A stretch of DNA of 55,319 bases from Lachnospiraceae bacterium UBA3310 (GCA_002361355.1 DESQ01000021.1:1-55319); one strand, 5' to 3'; shown: positions 45,676 to 54,377, counted from the first letter of the stretch. The notes: generated from the sequence alone by a model not told the origin. Program-made: numbers and translations.

Positions 45676-46593
45676 TTACCGGCAGATATCATAAATAAAT
45701 TCCGCGTTCTTATCCATTGCCTCATAGGCCGTCTTAAAAGGCGACATCTGAAACACATGCCACATGCCTTTGAAAATCTCCAATTTCACGCAGACCTCAT
45801 CTTTCAGGAACTTCTTGTAAAGCATCACCGCATCATCCTGCAATATTTCATTGCTCCCCACCTGAATGTAAGTGGGCGGAAATCCTTTATAATCTCCGAA
45901 CAGCGGAGAAATCAGCGGATTGGTGAGCTCCTGCCCCGCCGCATAGTTCTCAATCATCTGCGCCAGATAATCCGCATTCAAAACGGGATCCACCCCCGCT
46001 TTTGTCGTGTGGGACTTTCCGGAGGCTGTCAGATCCGTCCAGGGGGACATGAGTACCAGCCCTCTCGGCATGAGCCGCTTCTGGCTCTTAAGCTGTAAGC
46101 ACAGGCAGAGCGCCAGATTGCCGCCCGCAGAATCCCCCGCCACAATGATATCTCTGGCGCCATATCCCAGAAGCATCAGATAATCCCAAACCTGCATGGC
46201 ATCCATCACCGCTGCCGGATATGGGTTTTCCGGTGCAAGCCTGTAGTCAAAACTGAGCACATCCATGGACGTAGAAGTCGCCAGCTTCGTGGTCAGCGTT
46301 CTCGCATAAAGACTGCTTCCGGTGGAGTAACCGCCGCCATGGCAATAGAGAATAATATATTTTTTCATGTGCGCGCGGTTTACATAAATCCACTCCCCAT
46401 GGATACTCCTGTCATCCTCCCCGCGGGTTTCGATTTCCACATCCTCCACAACCACATCCCTGCTGTTTCCCAAAAGGGCTCCAAAATGATCCTGGGACTG
46501 GCGGTGCTTCTCAATATCCACGTTCTCCACGGCACCGTGCATACGCTTGATCAGATTCATCATACCTGCGTTCTTTTTATCTGTTCTTGCCAT
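45676..46593 (-). CDS. Alpha/beta hydrolase (HSL-type esterase)
   Basis: This 305-residue cytoplasmic esterase has the oxyanion-hole motif HGGG at 85-88, nucleophile Ser155 in GDSAGG, Glu249 at the acid position (GSNEILQDD) and His279 (GMWHVF). It belongs to the hormone-sensitive-lipase family, which hydrolyses short acyl esters. It is divergent from the acyltransferase/DUF6320 pair across a 128-base gap, suggesting a shared pathway of ester formation and removal; this is inferred. GGAGG precedes the ATG. Confidence 0.88.
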   Translation of the reverse strand: MARTDKKNAGMMNLIKRMHGAVENVDIEKHRQSQDHFGALLGNSRDVVVEDVEIETRGEDDRSIHGEWIYVNRAHMKKYIILYCHGGGYSTGSSLYARTLTTKLATSTSMDVLSFDYRLAPENPYPAAVMDAMQVWDYLMLLGYGARDIIVAGDSAGGNLALCLCLQLKSQKRLMPRGLVLMSPWTDLTASGKSHTTKAGVDPVLNADYLAQMIENYAAGQELTNPLISPLFGDYKGFPPTYIQVGSNEILQDDAVMLYKKFLKDEVCVKLEIFKGMWHVFQMSPFKTAYEAMDKNAEFIYDICR

Positions 46594-46674
46594 AATAACC
46601 TCCGTATATAGGCAGATTGCTTTCTTTTTTTCATAGTTATCTCATATTTTACCATAAAAGAAAGAATATGTGGT

Positions 46675-46680
46675 ATACTT
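46675..46680 (+). promoter_or_regulatory. Probable -10 of the acyltransferase gene
   Basis: TATACT on the plus strand with an upstream TG lies 42 bases before the chosen ATG at 46722. Any -35 is poor. A start point near 46687 would exclude the more upstream ATGs at 46617 and 46668 from the message. Confidence 0.4.
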
Positions 46681-46721
46681 ATAGTCTGAGAAAGAAACAG
46701 CGAGAGGAAATCATCCATTTC

Positions 46722-48050
46722 ATGTCAAAACGCCGTCCCGAAAAACAAATGCATAAACCCGTCGGCCGTAATAAGAAGGATGTCTGGTATAAACTGGATC
46801 TGTCGGCCACTGTCTATCCTACCCTGCAAAGGCGCGATTTTTCTTCGGTTTACCGTCTCAGTGTAAAATTAAAGGAGTCTGTGGATCCTGCGCTTTTACA
46901 GCAGGCTCTCGATCTGACGCTGCCCCGTTTTCCCACCTATAAAGTGGCAATCCGCAAGGGGCTCTTCTGGCGTTATCTGGAACCCAATACAAGACCCGGC
47001 CCCTTCGTGCAGGAGGATATCAAAAACCCCTGCATGCCCATGCATTTTAAAAGTAACAACCGCTATCTTATCCGGGTATATTACTATGACTGCCGCATTT
47101 CTCTGGAAGCGCACCACTGCTTGGGAGACGGCACCGGGGGCATGTGTCTTCTGCAGACGCTGACCGCCGTATACCTTGGCCTTCTGGGCCATGAAATCAC
47201 CCCCTCCGGCTTTGTCTTAAAGATTGATGAAGAACCCGATCCGGGAGAGCTGGAGGACGCATACATGCGCTATGCCACGGCGAAAGTCAAACCGCCCCGC
47301 CCCGCAGAGAAAACCTACCGCATCCGCGGCACGAAAGAGCCCTTCTACACCCTAAACATTGTGGACGGCATCATGTCCGTCTCGGAGGTGATGAAGGTAG
47401 CCAAACAGTACGGCGCCACCATCACGGAATACTTAAACGCAGTGCTGCTCTACGCCCTCCTGCAAAAGCAGGCGGGAGAATTTCATCTGAAATACAAGCC
47501 GGTGCGGATTGCCATGCCGGTGAACCTGCGCCGCTTCTTTCCCTCAAAGACCCTGCGCAACTTCATCACCATGGTCTACCCTTCCATCGACCCGAGGCTG
47601 GGGGAATACCGTTTTGAGGAGATCGTAACGCACGTACACAATTTCATGCGTTATTATATAAACGAAAAATTTTTATGCGGTGATATCACCACCAACGCCG
47701 CCACAAAACACAATTTTCTGATCCGCGTAGTGCCCCTTTTTGTGAAAGATCTGGTGGTGCGTACCTTCTACACCAAGGTGCAGGATAAAAATTCCTCCGC
47801 CGGCCTCACCAATATGGGCGCGCTCAAAGTACCGGAGGACATGAAAGCCTACATCGACCGCTTCGATATCTATATGGGGCAGCCTTTTTCCTCCCGTACC
47901 AACTGCGCCATCATCAGCTTTGAGGACATCCTGACCGTCAACTTTGCCAGCAGTATCGTGGAGAGCGACGTGGAACGGCACTTTTTCCGCAAACTGGTGC
48001 AGGACGGCGTACATGTAAAAATCGAGAGCAACCGCTCCTGTCAAATTTAG
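46722..48050 (+). CDS. Condensation-fold acyltransferase (alcohol acetyltransferase-like)
   Basis: This protein of about 442 residues has the chloramphenicol-acetyltransferase-like condensation fold. The catalytic HHxxxDG motif is intact (His131, His132, Asp136, Gly137, in AHHCLGDGTGG), and a second DFGW-like channel motif is not evident. Enzymes of this group transfer acyl groups to an alcohol or amine acceptor. Acceptor and donor are unknown. The open frame reaches up to 46617, but the probable promoter at 46675 and the weak ribosome sites there favour 46722. It is followed 13 bases later by the DUF6320 membrane protein. Confidence 0.75.
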   Translation: MSKRRPEKQMHKPVGRNKKDVWYKLDLSATVYPTLQRRDFSSVYRLSVKLKESVDPALLQQALDLTLPRFPTYKVAIRKGLFWRYLEPNTRPGPFVQEDIKNPCMPMHFKSNNRYLIRVYYYDCRISLEAHHCLGDGTGGMCLLQTLTAVYLGLLGHEITPSGFVLKIDEEPDPGELEDAYMRYATAKVKPPRPAEKTYRIRGTKEPFYTLNIVDGIMSVSEVMKVAKQYGATITEYLNAVLLYALLQKQAGEFHLKYKPVRIAMPVNLRRFFPSKTLRNFITMVYPSIDPRLGEYRFEEIVTHVHNFMRYYINEKFLCGDITTNAATKHNFLIRVVPLFVKDLVVRTFYTKVQDKNSSAGLTNMGALKVPEDMKAYIDRFDIYMGQPFSSRTNCAIISFEDILTVNFASSIVESDVERHFFRKLVQDGVHVKIESNRSCQI

Positions 48051-48063
48051 AAAGGGAATCGTT

Positions 48064-48768
48064 ATGTCATACTGTGTAAACTGCGGCGTAGAACTGGAAG
48101 CCTCTCTCAGGGAGTGTCCCCTGTGCCATACGCCGGTTATCAACCCAATGGAGGCAGGCAAAGACATCCCGCCCTCCCCCTACCCCACAGACAAAGGTCA
48201 GGTGGAGGAAGTCAAAAGAAAGGATCTTGGTATCCTTTTGTCTGTCGTGCTCACGGCAACTGCCGTCACCTCCCTGCTGCTCAATTTTTTAGTCTTCAGC
48301 CATTCCTTTTGGTCCCTGCAGGTAATCGGCATCTGTATCTGCCTGTTTGTGTTCACCTTCCCGATGGTGTACTATCGTAAGACGCCGTTGTCGTTCTCCC
48401 TGCTTGCGGACGGTGTGGCGGTAGCGGTATATCTTTACATGATCGCCTACCTAACCCCCTCTACCGCATGGTTCTGGCAGCTTGGGCTTCCCATCGTCAT
48501 ACTCGTCATTCTGAACACGGAGGTTTTCACTTTTCTGGCAAGGCTCGTCCCTTTCTCGCTCCTTTCGGGCGCGCTGTGCCTGTTTATTGAGATTCCGCTG
48601 TTTTGTATGGCTCTGGAACTTATGATCCGCCGTATGATGCTCCACCCGATACGGCTGACATGGTCTGCCGTGGTATTGACTGTGTGTGTGATCATTGATG
48701 TGGCGCTGGTCACGATTCTGGTGAAAAAACGCCTGCGCAACGAAGTGCGCAGACGCTTACATTTTTAA
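48064..48768 (+). CDS. DUF6320 zinc-ribbon membrane protein
   Basis: This 234-residue protein starts with a zinc ribbon (Cys4, Cys7, Cys18, Cys21) followed by a linker and about six membrane segments (about 55-225). The architecture is that of DUF6320 proteins, which occur in Lachnospiraceae next to condensation-type acyltransferases. The function is not established. A role as a membrane partner of the acyltransferase is inferred from the pairing. It is probably co-transcribed with the acyltransferase. A hairpin lies in its last codons. Confidence 0.8.
   Translation: MSYCVNCGVELEASLRECPLCHTPVINPMEAGKDIPPSPYPTDKGQVEEVKRKDLGILLSVVLTATAVTSLLLNFLVFSHSFWSLQVIGICICLFVFTFPMVYYRKTPLSFSLLADGVAVAVYLYMIAYLTPSTAWFWQLGLPIVILVILNTEVFTFLARLVPFSLLSGALCLFIEIPLFCMALELMIRRMMLHPIRLTWSAVVLTVCVIIDVALVTILVKKRLRNEVRRRLHF
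48729..48766 (+). terminator. Possible terminator overlapping the DUF6320 3' end
   Basis: An imperfect inverted repeat (about 48730-48742 with 48744-48757, core CTGCGCA with TGCGCAG) is followed by TTACATTTTT. It lies inside the last codons of the DUF6320 gene and before the convergent DUF4125 gene. Stem mismatches make this uncertain. Confidence 0.35.
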
Positions 48769-48776
48769 CTGACACA

Positions 48777-49403
48777 TCACTTTTGATACCTCTCCTCCGC
48801 GTCCTCCAACGACGCGTATCCATAGAAAGCCGTCTCGTTGGCGATGGTCTGCTTCACCAGGCTCTCGCCTTTTTCTTTTGCCGTCTCCGTCTCCTTTAAG
48901 ACCATCTCCAGCGTCCTTACGGAATAGGTGTACAGCTCCCCTCTCAGATAACTCTCCATGGAGGAACCTGCCATAACGCCGTCCTCCGCGGTGGTCGCCA
49001 CCCTGCCCCTTCTTCTCAGATTCGGGTACTCTTTTGCCATCTCGGCGTCCCACTCCAGATTGATCTTCACAATCTTCTCCACAAGCGCCTTTTTCCCGGA
49101 CACATCAGGCAGATGGGATTTAATCTGCTCGTATTCCTCCGGATAGGTGCTCTCCATCATAAAGCCATACTTTTCAAAAATAGGATTTCTCCCTTCCTGC
49201 ACGGCTTCTTCGCAGTCCCTCAGATAACTTTTCAGCACATCGTCCGAATAAACCATCCACTGACTCATGCGCATCTTGAAAAAGGTATCCGGATCATCCT
49301 GACAGGACGCCCGGCCCCCGGTGTTGTAGACCTGTTGAAACAGCTCCCACTCCGTCCGCGCAATGTCAAATATCAACTGTTCCCGCTCACTAATTTCTGT
49401 CAT
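48777..49403 (-). CDS. DUF4125 family protein
   Basis: This protein of about 208 residues is helical and has the DUF4125 pattern VYNTGGRASCQDDPDTFFKMRMSQW near its N-terminus. The family has no assigned function. Two adjacent ATGs (49406, 49403) follow GGAG; the second has the better spacing, and an earlier ATG at 49448 lies inside the upstream gene. It is 22 bases after the GerMN lipoprotein gene and probably co-transcribed with it. No signal peptide is seen, so it is cytoplasmic. Confidence 0.8.
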   Translation of the reverse strand: MTEISEREQLIFDIARTEWELFQQVYNTGGRASCQDDPDTFFKMRMSQWMVYSDDVLKSYLRDCEEAVQEGRNPIFEKYGFMMESTYPEEYEQIKSHLPDVSGKKALVEKIVKINLEWDAEMAKEYPNLRRRGRVATTAEDGVMAGSSMESYLRGELYTYSVRTLEMVLKETETAKEKGESLVKQTIANETAFYGYASLEDAEERYQK

Positions 49404-49425
49404 CATGCTCTCCGTTCCGAAACAT

Positions 49426-50130
49426 TTACTGCTCTTTTGCCTCATCATCCGACGGCAGATGCGACATCAGTTCACCCGGCGTATACCCTGGAATTGCCTC
49501 CGCATATTCCGCATTGGCAGTGACCAGCGTCCCTCCCTCCACCGTAATATAAATGGCATCGGCATCATAGTTTGCCAAAAAAGTATTTGCGACGGAAGAA
49601 ATAATAATACACTCCGCCTCCTTGGACATGGTCTGCAAATATTCCCGGAAGGTGCCGGACAGATCCAAATACAGAAGCTTCCTCCCGTCCTCTTCCTTTA
49701 CCTCCATGGAAAGTACCTTCATATCCAAAAGCGGCAGGATATTGTGTCTCGCCAGCGCACTGACCAGTATCTCCGGCGTAATCTCTTCCGCCGTGATCGT
49801 CTCCTCCATCAGACCGCTTTCCATATCCTTACCATAGCAAATCAAAATACTCTTCTCTTCCGTCCCGCTCTCATTTTCCTGCGTTTCGGCCTTCTCCTGT
49901 CCAGCCTGATCCGCCGTCGTCTCTTCTTCTTTATCCTCTATCTCTTTCTGTGCCTGATCCTCCTGCCCTTCCTCCAGTAAATACTCTAACGAATTGACCA
50001 GGATATCTTCGGAAGACATTTCCGGCACAACGATCTCCTCTGTCGTCACTGCGGTGTCAGCAGTGCGGCCACAGGCTGTCAGCAGTACGGCCGTTATGAG
50101 TACAAGCGCCGCCCTGTTTCTCTTTTTCAT
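49426..50130 (-). CDS. GerMN-domain lipoprotein
   Basis: This 234-residue lipoprotein has a lipobox LTAC with Cys20, an acidic Glu-rich linker (about 36-92) and a C-terminal GerMN domain (about 93-220, with ITPEILVSALARHNIL, YLDLSGTFREYL, VANTFLANY and ITVEGG). GerMN domains occur in spore germination and cell-wall-associated lipoproteins. A role in spore formation or germination is possible but inferred from the domain. GGGGAGG precedes the ATG. Confidence 0.88.
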   Translation of the reverse strand: MKKRNRAALVLITAVLLTACGRTADTAVTTEEIVVPEMSSEDILVNSLEYLLEEGQEDQAQKEIEDKEEETTADQAGQEKAETQENESGTEEKSILICYGKDMESGLMEETITAEEITPEILVSALARHNILPLLDMKVLSMEVKEEDGRKLLYLDLSGTFREYLQTMSKEAECIIISSVANTFLANYDADAIYITVEGGTLVTANAEYAEAIPGYTPGELMSHLPSDDEAKEQ

Positions 50131-50205
50131 AATTTTCCTCCCCGGATAAACCCTTCTGAATCGGCTCTATTCTACCATACCCTATCCGAAAAGTAAATTG
50201 GCTTT

Positions 50206-51354
50206 TTATCCCTGAACCGTCCGGCCTGACTTTATCACCTCCCGCAGCGCAAATCCCTGTTCTGCAATCAGAATATCCGCCCTGCGCCCTGGCAATAGAA
50301 CACCGCACTCCGCCTCGAGGCCGACGGCTTTTGCCGGATTGACCGTCGCCGCCCTGACCGCCGCCGCCGCGGGAACTCCCATCCCGATCGCCGTCCGCAT
50401 GCAGTCATACAAATTCGTCGCACTTCCCGCGATCGTGCCGTCCGAAAGAAGCGCCCTGTTTCCCCTGACGGTCACCGGCTGTCCGCCCAGCGCATACGCA
50501 CCGTCCTCCATACCCGTTGCCATCATGCTGTCGCTGATCAGAACCACCCGCTCCTCGCCAAAGAGCTTAAAGGTGCTCTTCACCACACAGGGGTGAATGT
50601 GGATACCGTCGCAGATCAGCTCCACCTCCGTCTTCTCGTTCTCCGCCGCCGCGCCGACCACTCCGGGCTGTCTGTGGGTAAATGGCGGCATGGCGTTGTA
50701 GAGATGGGTCACATGTGCCGCTCCTGCCTCTATGGCCGCTTTTGCCGTCTCATAGTCCGCACAGGTGTGGGCGATAGAAAAACGAAACGCTTCCCGTCCC
50801 TCTCTGATCAGTTCCATCGCGCCCGCAACCTCCGGCGCTGCCACCACCATGCGGATCATCCCCCGCGCCGCCTCCTGAAGCCTTCGCAGCATGGCAAGAT
50901 CTGGCGCGTGGATGTATGCAGGGTTCTGCGCGCCTTTCTTCTCCATGGAAATAAAGGGGCCCTCCAGATAAATGCCCCGCAAAATTTCTTTCAGCGGGAT
51001 ACCTCCGCACACCCGCTCCGTCTCCGCCGCCTCCGCGCAGGTCTCGCAAATCCGCACGAGTGTCTCCTCCGGAAGGGTCATAGTCGCGGGACAGATGGTG
51101 GTCACGCCATGGGTCACCTCATAGTCTGCGATAGCATCCATCGCCTGCGTCGTCCCGTCGCAGAAATCATATCCCGCACAACCGTGAAAATGGATGTCAA
51201 CCAGACCCGGAAGGAGATAGCTCCCTGCCTCCGCCTCCGTGAGTTCCTCCATCCTGCACAGTTCTACTTTCTCAATTTTGTCCCCCTCTATAGTGATCTC
51301 TCCCGGTTCAAAACGCATTTTTTCGGTATAGATCATTCCCCTGATTGCACGCAT
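50206..51354 (-). CDS. nagA: N-acetylglucosamine-6-phosphate deacetylase
   Basis: This protein of about 382 residues is of the amidohydrolase fold. It has GLVDIHFHGC (His55, His57), LEGPFIS with its metal-binding Glu, THLYNAMPPF and the catalytic Asp in LISDSMMATG. It removes the acetyl group of GlcNAc-6-phosphate, giving glucosamine-6-phosphate for NagB. The ATG at 51354 has AAAGGGG eight bases upstream; the ATG at 51375, next to the nagB stop, would add seven residues. It is the second gene of the nagB-nagA operon. Confidence 0.96.
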   Translation of the reverse strand: MRAIRGMIYTEKMRFEPGEITIEGDKIEKVELCRMEELTEAEAGSYLLPGLVDIHFHGCAGYDFCDGTTQAMDAIADYEVTHGVTTICPATMTLPEETLVRICETCAEAAETERVCGGIPLKEILRGIYLEGPFISMEKKGAQNPAYIHAPDLAMLRRLQEAARGMIRMVVAAPEVAGAMELIREGREAFRFSIAHTCADYETAKAAIEAGAAHVTHLYNAMPPFTHRQPGVVGAAAENEKTEVELICDGIHIHPCVVKSTFKLFGEERVVLISDSMMATGMEDGAYALGGQPVTVRGNRALLSDGTIAGSATNLYDCMRTAIGMGVPAAAAVRAATVNPAKAVGLEAECGVLLPGRRADILIAEQGFALREVIKSGRTVQG

Positions 51355-51375
51355 CCATCCCGCCCCTTTCTCCAT

Positions 51376-52110
51376 TTAACTTTTTCCGTACTCTGAGAGC
51401 GCCGCCTCGTCCCCCACCAGAATCACGTCGTTGTGAAGCTGTAAGACGGATGCCGGCACTTCCGGCGTGATCGGGCCTGTAAAGGCTCTCTTCACAATCT
51501 CCTTTTTGCTCTCACCACTGACGATCACCACGATCTTTTTCGCCTGCATGATTGACTTGATACCCATGGTGTACGCTTCTTTCGGCACTTCATCAATAGA
51601 GGCAAAAAAGCGGGCGTTGGCGGATATGGTACTCTCCGTAAGCTGTACACAGTGAGTTTCCTTGCCGAAAGCACTGCCCGGCTCATTAAAACCGATATGC
51701 CCATTGTGTCCCAAACCCAGAATCTGCATGTCTATGCCGCCGTGAGAGCGAATAATCTCGTCATAATCCCTGCACGCCTTCTCTTTGTCCGGTTCCATGC
51801 CGTCCGGTACAAAAGTATTCTTCTTATCAATATTGATCGAATCAAACAGATGTTTATTCATAAAATAACGGTAGCTCTGGTCATTTTCCGGCGAAAGCCC
51901 CCTGTATTCGTCCAGATTGATGCTGTGCACCTGAGAGAAATCCAGGTCTCCCTTTTCATACCACCGGATCAACTGCTCATAAGTGCCGATAGGCGTGGAG
52001 CCTGTAGCCAGTCCCAACACACAGTCCGGCTTCATGATAACCTGCGCCGATATAATATTTGCCGCAACCCTGCTCACATGGTAATAATCTGCCGCACAAT
52101 ATACTCTCAT
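51376..52110 (-). CDS. nagB: Glucosamine-6-phosphate deaminase
   Basis: This 244-residue enzyme has GLATGSTPIGTYEQL near 34-48, NLDEYRGL near 65-72 and GLGHNGHIGFNEPGS near 130-145. It converts glucosamine-6-phosphate to fructose-6-phosphate and ammonia, the last step of amino-sugar catabolism. GAGGAGG precedes the ATG, and a good promoter lies at 52145-52173. No GlcNAc repressor gene or transporter lies next to the pair in this window. Confidence 0.96.
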   Translation of the reverse strand: MRVYCAADYYHVSRVAANIISAQVIMKPDCVLGLATGSTPIGTYEQLIRWYEKGDLDFSQVHSINLDEYRGLSPENDQSYRYFMNKHLFDSINIDKKNTFVPDGMEPDKEKACRDYDEIIRSHGGIDMQILGLGHNGHIGFNEPGSAFGKETHCVQLTESTISANARFFASIDEVPKEAYTMGIKSIMQAKKIVVIVSGESKKEIVKRAFTGPITPEVPASVLQLHNDVILVGDEAALSEYGKS

Positions 52111-52144
52111 ACAATACCCTCCTCATACTTGTCTTCCTGTTTTC

Positions 52145-52173
52145 ATCATATCGGATTTCCCCTGCATTGTCCA
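52145..52173 (-). promoter_or_regulatory. Promoter of nagB-nagA
   Basis: Minus-strand TGGACA (52168-52173), a 17-base spacer and TATGAT (52145-52150) lie 35 bases before the nagB ATG. Five of six bases match the consensus in each box. Confidence 0.6.
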
Positions 52174-52188
52174 TTCCCGCTTATACAC

Positions 52189-52218
52189 AAAAAAAGAAGC
52201 CTTATCCCTAAGGCTTCT
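52189..52218 (-). terminator. Terminator of tRNA-Leu(CAG)
   Basis: A perfect 10-bp stem (52195-52204 with 52209-52218, four-base loop), read on the minus strand, is followed by seven T. It lies six bases after the tRNA 3' end and separates it from nagB. Confidence 0.9.
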
Positions 52219-52223
52219 CCCTA

Positions 52224-52307
52224 TGCAGGAAAAGAGACTTGAACTCTCATGGTATTGCTACCACACGGACCTGAACCGTGCGCGTCTGCCAATTCCGCCA
52301 TTCCTGC
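52224..52307 (-). tRNA. tRNA-Leu (anticodon CAG)
   Basis: This 84-base tRNA on the minus strand has the 7-bp acceptor stem GCAGGAA with TTCCTGC, an anticodon stem CACGG with CCGTG and loop TTCAGGT (anticodon CAG, reads CUG), a long variable arm typical of leucine tRNAs and a T arm with GTTCAAG. The 3' CCA is not encoded. It has its own promoter and terminator. Confidence 0.95.
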
Positions 52308-52318
52308 GAACAAATGCT

Positions 52319-52347
52319 ATTTTATCGTTTTTTATATACTATGTCAA
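52319..52347 (-). promoter_or_regulatory. Promoter of tRNA-Leu(CAG)
   Basis: Minus-strand TTGACA (52342-52347), a 17-base spacer and TAAAAT (52319-52324) lie 12 bases before the tRNA. It is a near-consensus sigma-A promoter in an AT-rich stretch. Confidence 0.8.
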
Positions 52348-52375
52348 GTCTTTATATTAAAATTGTATTTAAAAT

Positions 52376-52405
52376 TGCAACCTTTTTTCTTTCCGGGTGG
52401 TCTAA
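52376..52405 (+). promoter_or_regulatory. ECF-sigma autoregulated promoter
   Basis: Plus-strand TGCAACCTTTT (from 52376) with GTCTAA (52400-52405) 17 bases after AACC has the form of ECF-sigma promoters (AAC-type -35 and GTC-type -10). It lies 80 bases before the sigma gene, as expected for self-activation. The match is by pattern only. Confidence 0.65.
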
Positions 52406-52484
52406 TCAGTATAAAACCAAACCGGTAACATGCGTGCCAGCAACGAAAAACCACCGCGGAATATGACGAAAGGAAAAGACACCG

Positions 52485-53027
52485 ATGAAGAAAGACACCA
52501 TCAGTCTTGTCAAAAAAGCCATCAAAGGCAATATGGACGCCTACGGCGAGCTGATTGCCGAATATCAGGTCTACTTATATAAGACCGCCTTTTTATATGT
52601 AAAGAACGAAGCCGACTCTCTGGACGCCGTGCAGGAGTGTGTGACAAGGGGCCTGCTCGGCATTGAAAAGCTAAAAGAGCCGCAATACTTTAAAACCTGG
52701 ATTACAAGGATTCTAATTAACTGCATCAGGCAGGATAAGAAAAAGGCACAAACCATTTCCCTGGATGAATATGTCGAAACAGGGGTTGAAAATTATCTGA
52801 TCGAGGAGAAGGTTGATCTGTACGACGCCATCGACTCCCTGAATGACCAGTATAAAACCGTTGTCATACTCTTCTATTTTCAGGAGTTAAAAATCAGGGA
52901 AATCTCACAGATTTTGGACATTCCCGAGGGAAGCGTCAAGGCAAGCCTGTACCGTGCAAAAAAGCAGCTTCGCAAATGGCTGACGGACGGTATCAATGTA
53001 AAGGAGGAAAAGCGCTATGCAAAATGA
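52485..53027 (+). CDS. ECF-type RNA polymerase sigma factor
   Basis: This 180-residue protein has region 2 (about 15-80, AYGELIAEYQVYLYKTAFLYV and the YFKTWITRILIN helix) and region 4 (about 110-170, YKTVVILFYFQELKIREISQILDIPEGSVKASLYRAKKQL). It belongs to the Firmicute ECF group related to SigV and directs RNA polymerase to stress promoters. It is paired with a DUF4179 membrane protein that overlaps its end by 11 bases, the usual sign of an anti-sigma partner. A matching promoter lies upstream. Confidence 0.93.
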   Translation: MKKDTISLVKKAIKGNMDAYGELIAEYQVYLYKTAFLYVKNEADSLDAVQECVTRGLLGIEKLKEPQYFKTWITRILINCIRQDKKKAQTISLDEYVETGVENYLIEEKVDLYDAIDSLNDQYKTVVILFYFQELKIREISQILDIPEGSVKASLYRAKKQLRKWLTDGINVKEEKRYAK

Positions 53028-54291
53028 TAGATTCGATGCAATCCCGATTCCGAAAGAACTGGATCAGGCTGTAAAAATCGGTATCTGGAACGGAATGAGA
53101 GAAAAGAGACGGCTTCACCGCAAAAAAGCGGCTCTGCGCTACGGCGCTTCGGCGGCCGCTCTCCTGGCCGCCCTCTGCGCAGGGATGCTCCTGGTATCCG
53201 AACCCTCCTTTGCCGCCAAATTGCCTTTCATCGGACGGATCTTTTCCATGGTACAGGAAAAGGTCAGCTATAAAGGCGATTTCAGCGAAGGCTCTAAAGT
53301 TTATGTGGAAGACACACCCTCCGCAGGCGAAAATATGACACAGTTGCCAAACCAAACTGCCGGTAATTCATCCGACAAGGCTGCGGCAAATCCTCTCGTG
53401 CAGACCTCCAACGGAATAACCGTCACCGTCTCCGAGGCCAACTGCTCTGCGCAGGCACTGTATCTGGCGCTCTGCATTGAAAATGAGGAAGGCTTTCCCG
53501 CAGATTTCATAAAGACAAAAAACACGGACGGCTATATCTTGGATTATGATATCTTGTATCTGACCACAGATACTTACTACGACGTGCCGGGACTTACCAG
53601 AGAAGATCGCCCGTCCGGATCCGGCTACCCTACCCCTTATTATATAGAAGGTGAATTTGTGGACAGCCGCACCTTTACTGGTATCATACGTGTCCCTCTG
53701 GACGAGGATCTGGCAAGCAGCGGCCACGCCATAAACTCCTCCACGGCCCAGACCGATGCCGAACTGATCTGGGAAGATCAGGTATCACAGCTTCCGGAAC
53801 ATTTCACCTATTATCTTGAAATTTCGGATATCTATGCCGACCTGCTGCAATATGAAGAAGAGTCTCTCACAGACCCTGACGGCAACGAAGTGACGATAAA
53901 GGATCCGATTCAAAAACACTATAACGGCATATGGAACTTTGCCATCGATATCACCATGAACAAAGAGGGTACACAGCTCATTCAGGTCAATAAAGCCAAC
54001 GCAGACGGTATCGGTATCGCATCCGTAGAAAAAACCGACTTTGAAATCAAAGCGGAACTTCTGCTTCCGGAAGGCGCTTCCATATCCGACTATGCCGTAG
54101 TGATCTGCGATGCAGACGGCAAACGTCTGGAGAGTCAGGGCGATAATGCCGAAGTTTACTCCACTTATGGCCGGAACACAGATACCGTGTATATATATGT
54201 ATGCGATTATCTCAAATATATGGATGAGTTGAAAGGTGATGATAAGAAAATCGCCGAGGGAGCCTTATTCGGAACGGAAGTACATTTTTAA
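53017..54291 (+). CDS. DUF4179 membrane protein, probable anti-sigma factor
   Basis: This 424-residue protein has a basic cytoplasmic N-terminus (about 1-40), one membrane segment (about 44-63) and a large extracytoplasmic part (about 65-424) with the DUF4179 region near the membrane. Such proteins hold their ECF sigma partner inactive until an envelope signal. The start at 53017 lies within the last codons of the sigma gene with GGAGG upstream. The C-terminal domain (about 300-424) is beta-rich and could sense a ligand. The signal is unknown. Confidence 0.85.
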   Translation: MQNDRFDAIPIPKELDQAVKIGIWNGMREKRRLHRKKAALRYGASAAALLAALCAGMLLVSEPSFAAKLPFIGRIFSMVQEKVSYKGDFSEGSKVYVEDTPSAGENMTQLPNQTAGNSSDKAAANPLVQTSNGITVTVSEANCSAQALYLALCIENEEGFPADFIKTKNTDGYILDYDILYLTTDTYYDVPGLTREDRPSGSGYPTPYYIEGEFVDSRTFTGIIRVPLDEDLASSGHAINSSTAQTDAELIWEDQVSQLPEHFTYYLEISDIYADLLQYEEESLTDPDGNEVTIKDPIQKHYNGIWNFAIDITMNKEGTQLIQVNKANADGIGIASVEKTDFEIKAELLLPEGASISDYAVVICDADGKRLESQGDNAEVYSTYGRNTDTVYIYVCDYLKYMDELKGDDKKIAEGALFGTEVHF

Positions 54292-54377
54292 TCCTTATCC
54301 TTTTTGTGCGGGGAGCGGCCGTAAAATCTGCCGCTCTTCGCTGTGAAAAGATTCCCGAATATTTTTGTCAAAAGCCC
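54292..54377 (+). other. Intergenic stretch with GC-rich hairpin
   Basis: Between the DUF4179 gene and the tRNA promoter lies a 7-bp inverted repeat (54313-54319 with 54330-54336, stem GAGCGGC). Only two T follow, so it is a poor terminator. No other coding or RNA signal is seen. Confidence 0.4.

Noticed and set aside
46617..46721. Upstream ATGs of the acyltransferase
   Set aside because: A likely promoter -10 at 46675 lies inside this stretch and ribosome sites are poor.
54313..54336. Terminator after the DUF4179 gene
   Set aside because: Only a 7-bp stem and two T, so it is listed as a hairpin and not as a terminator.
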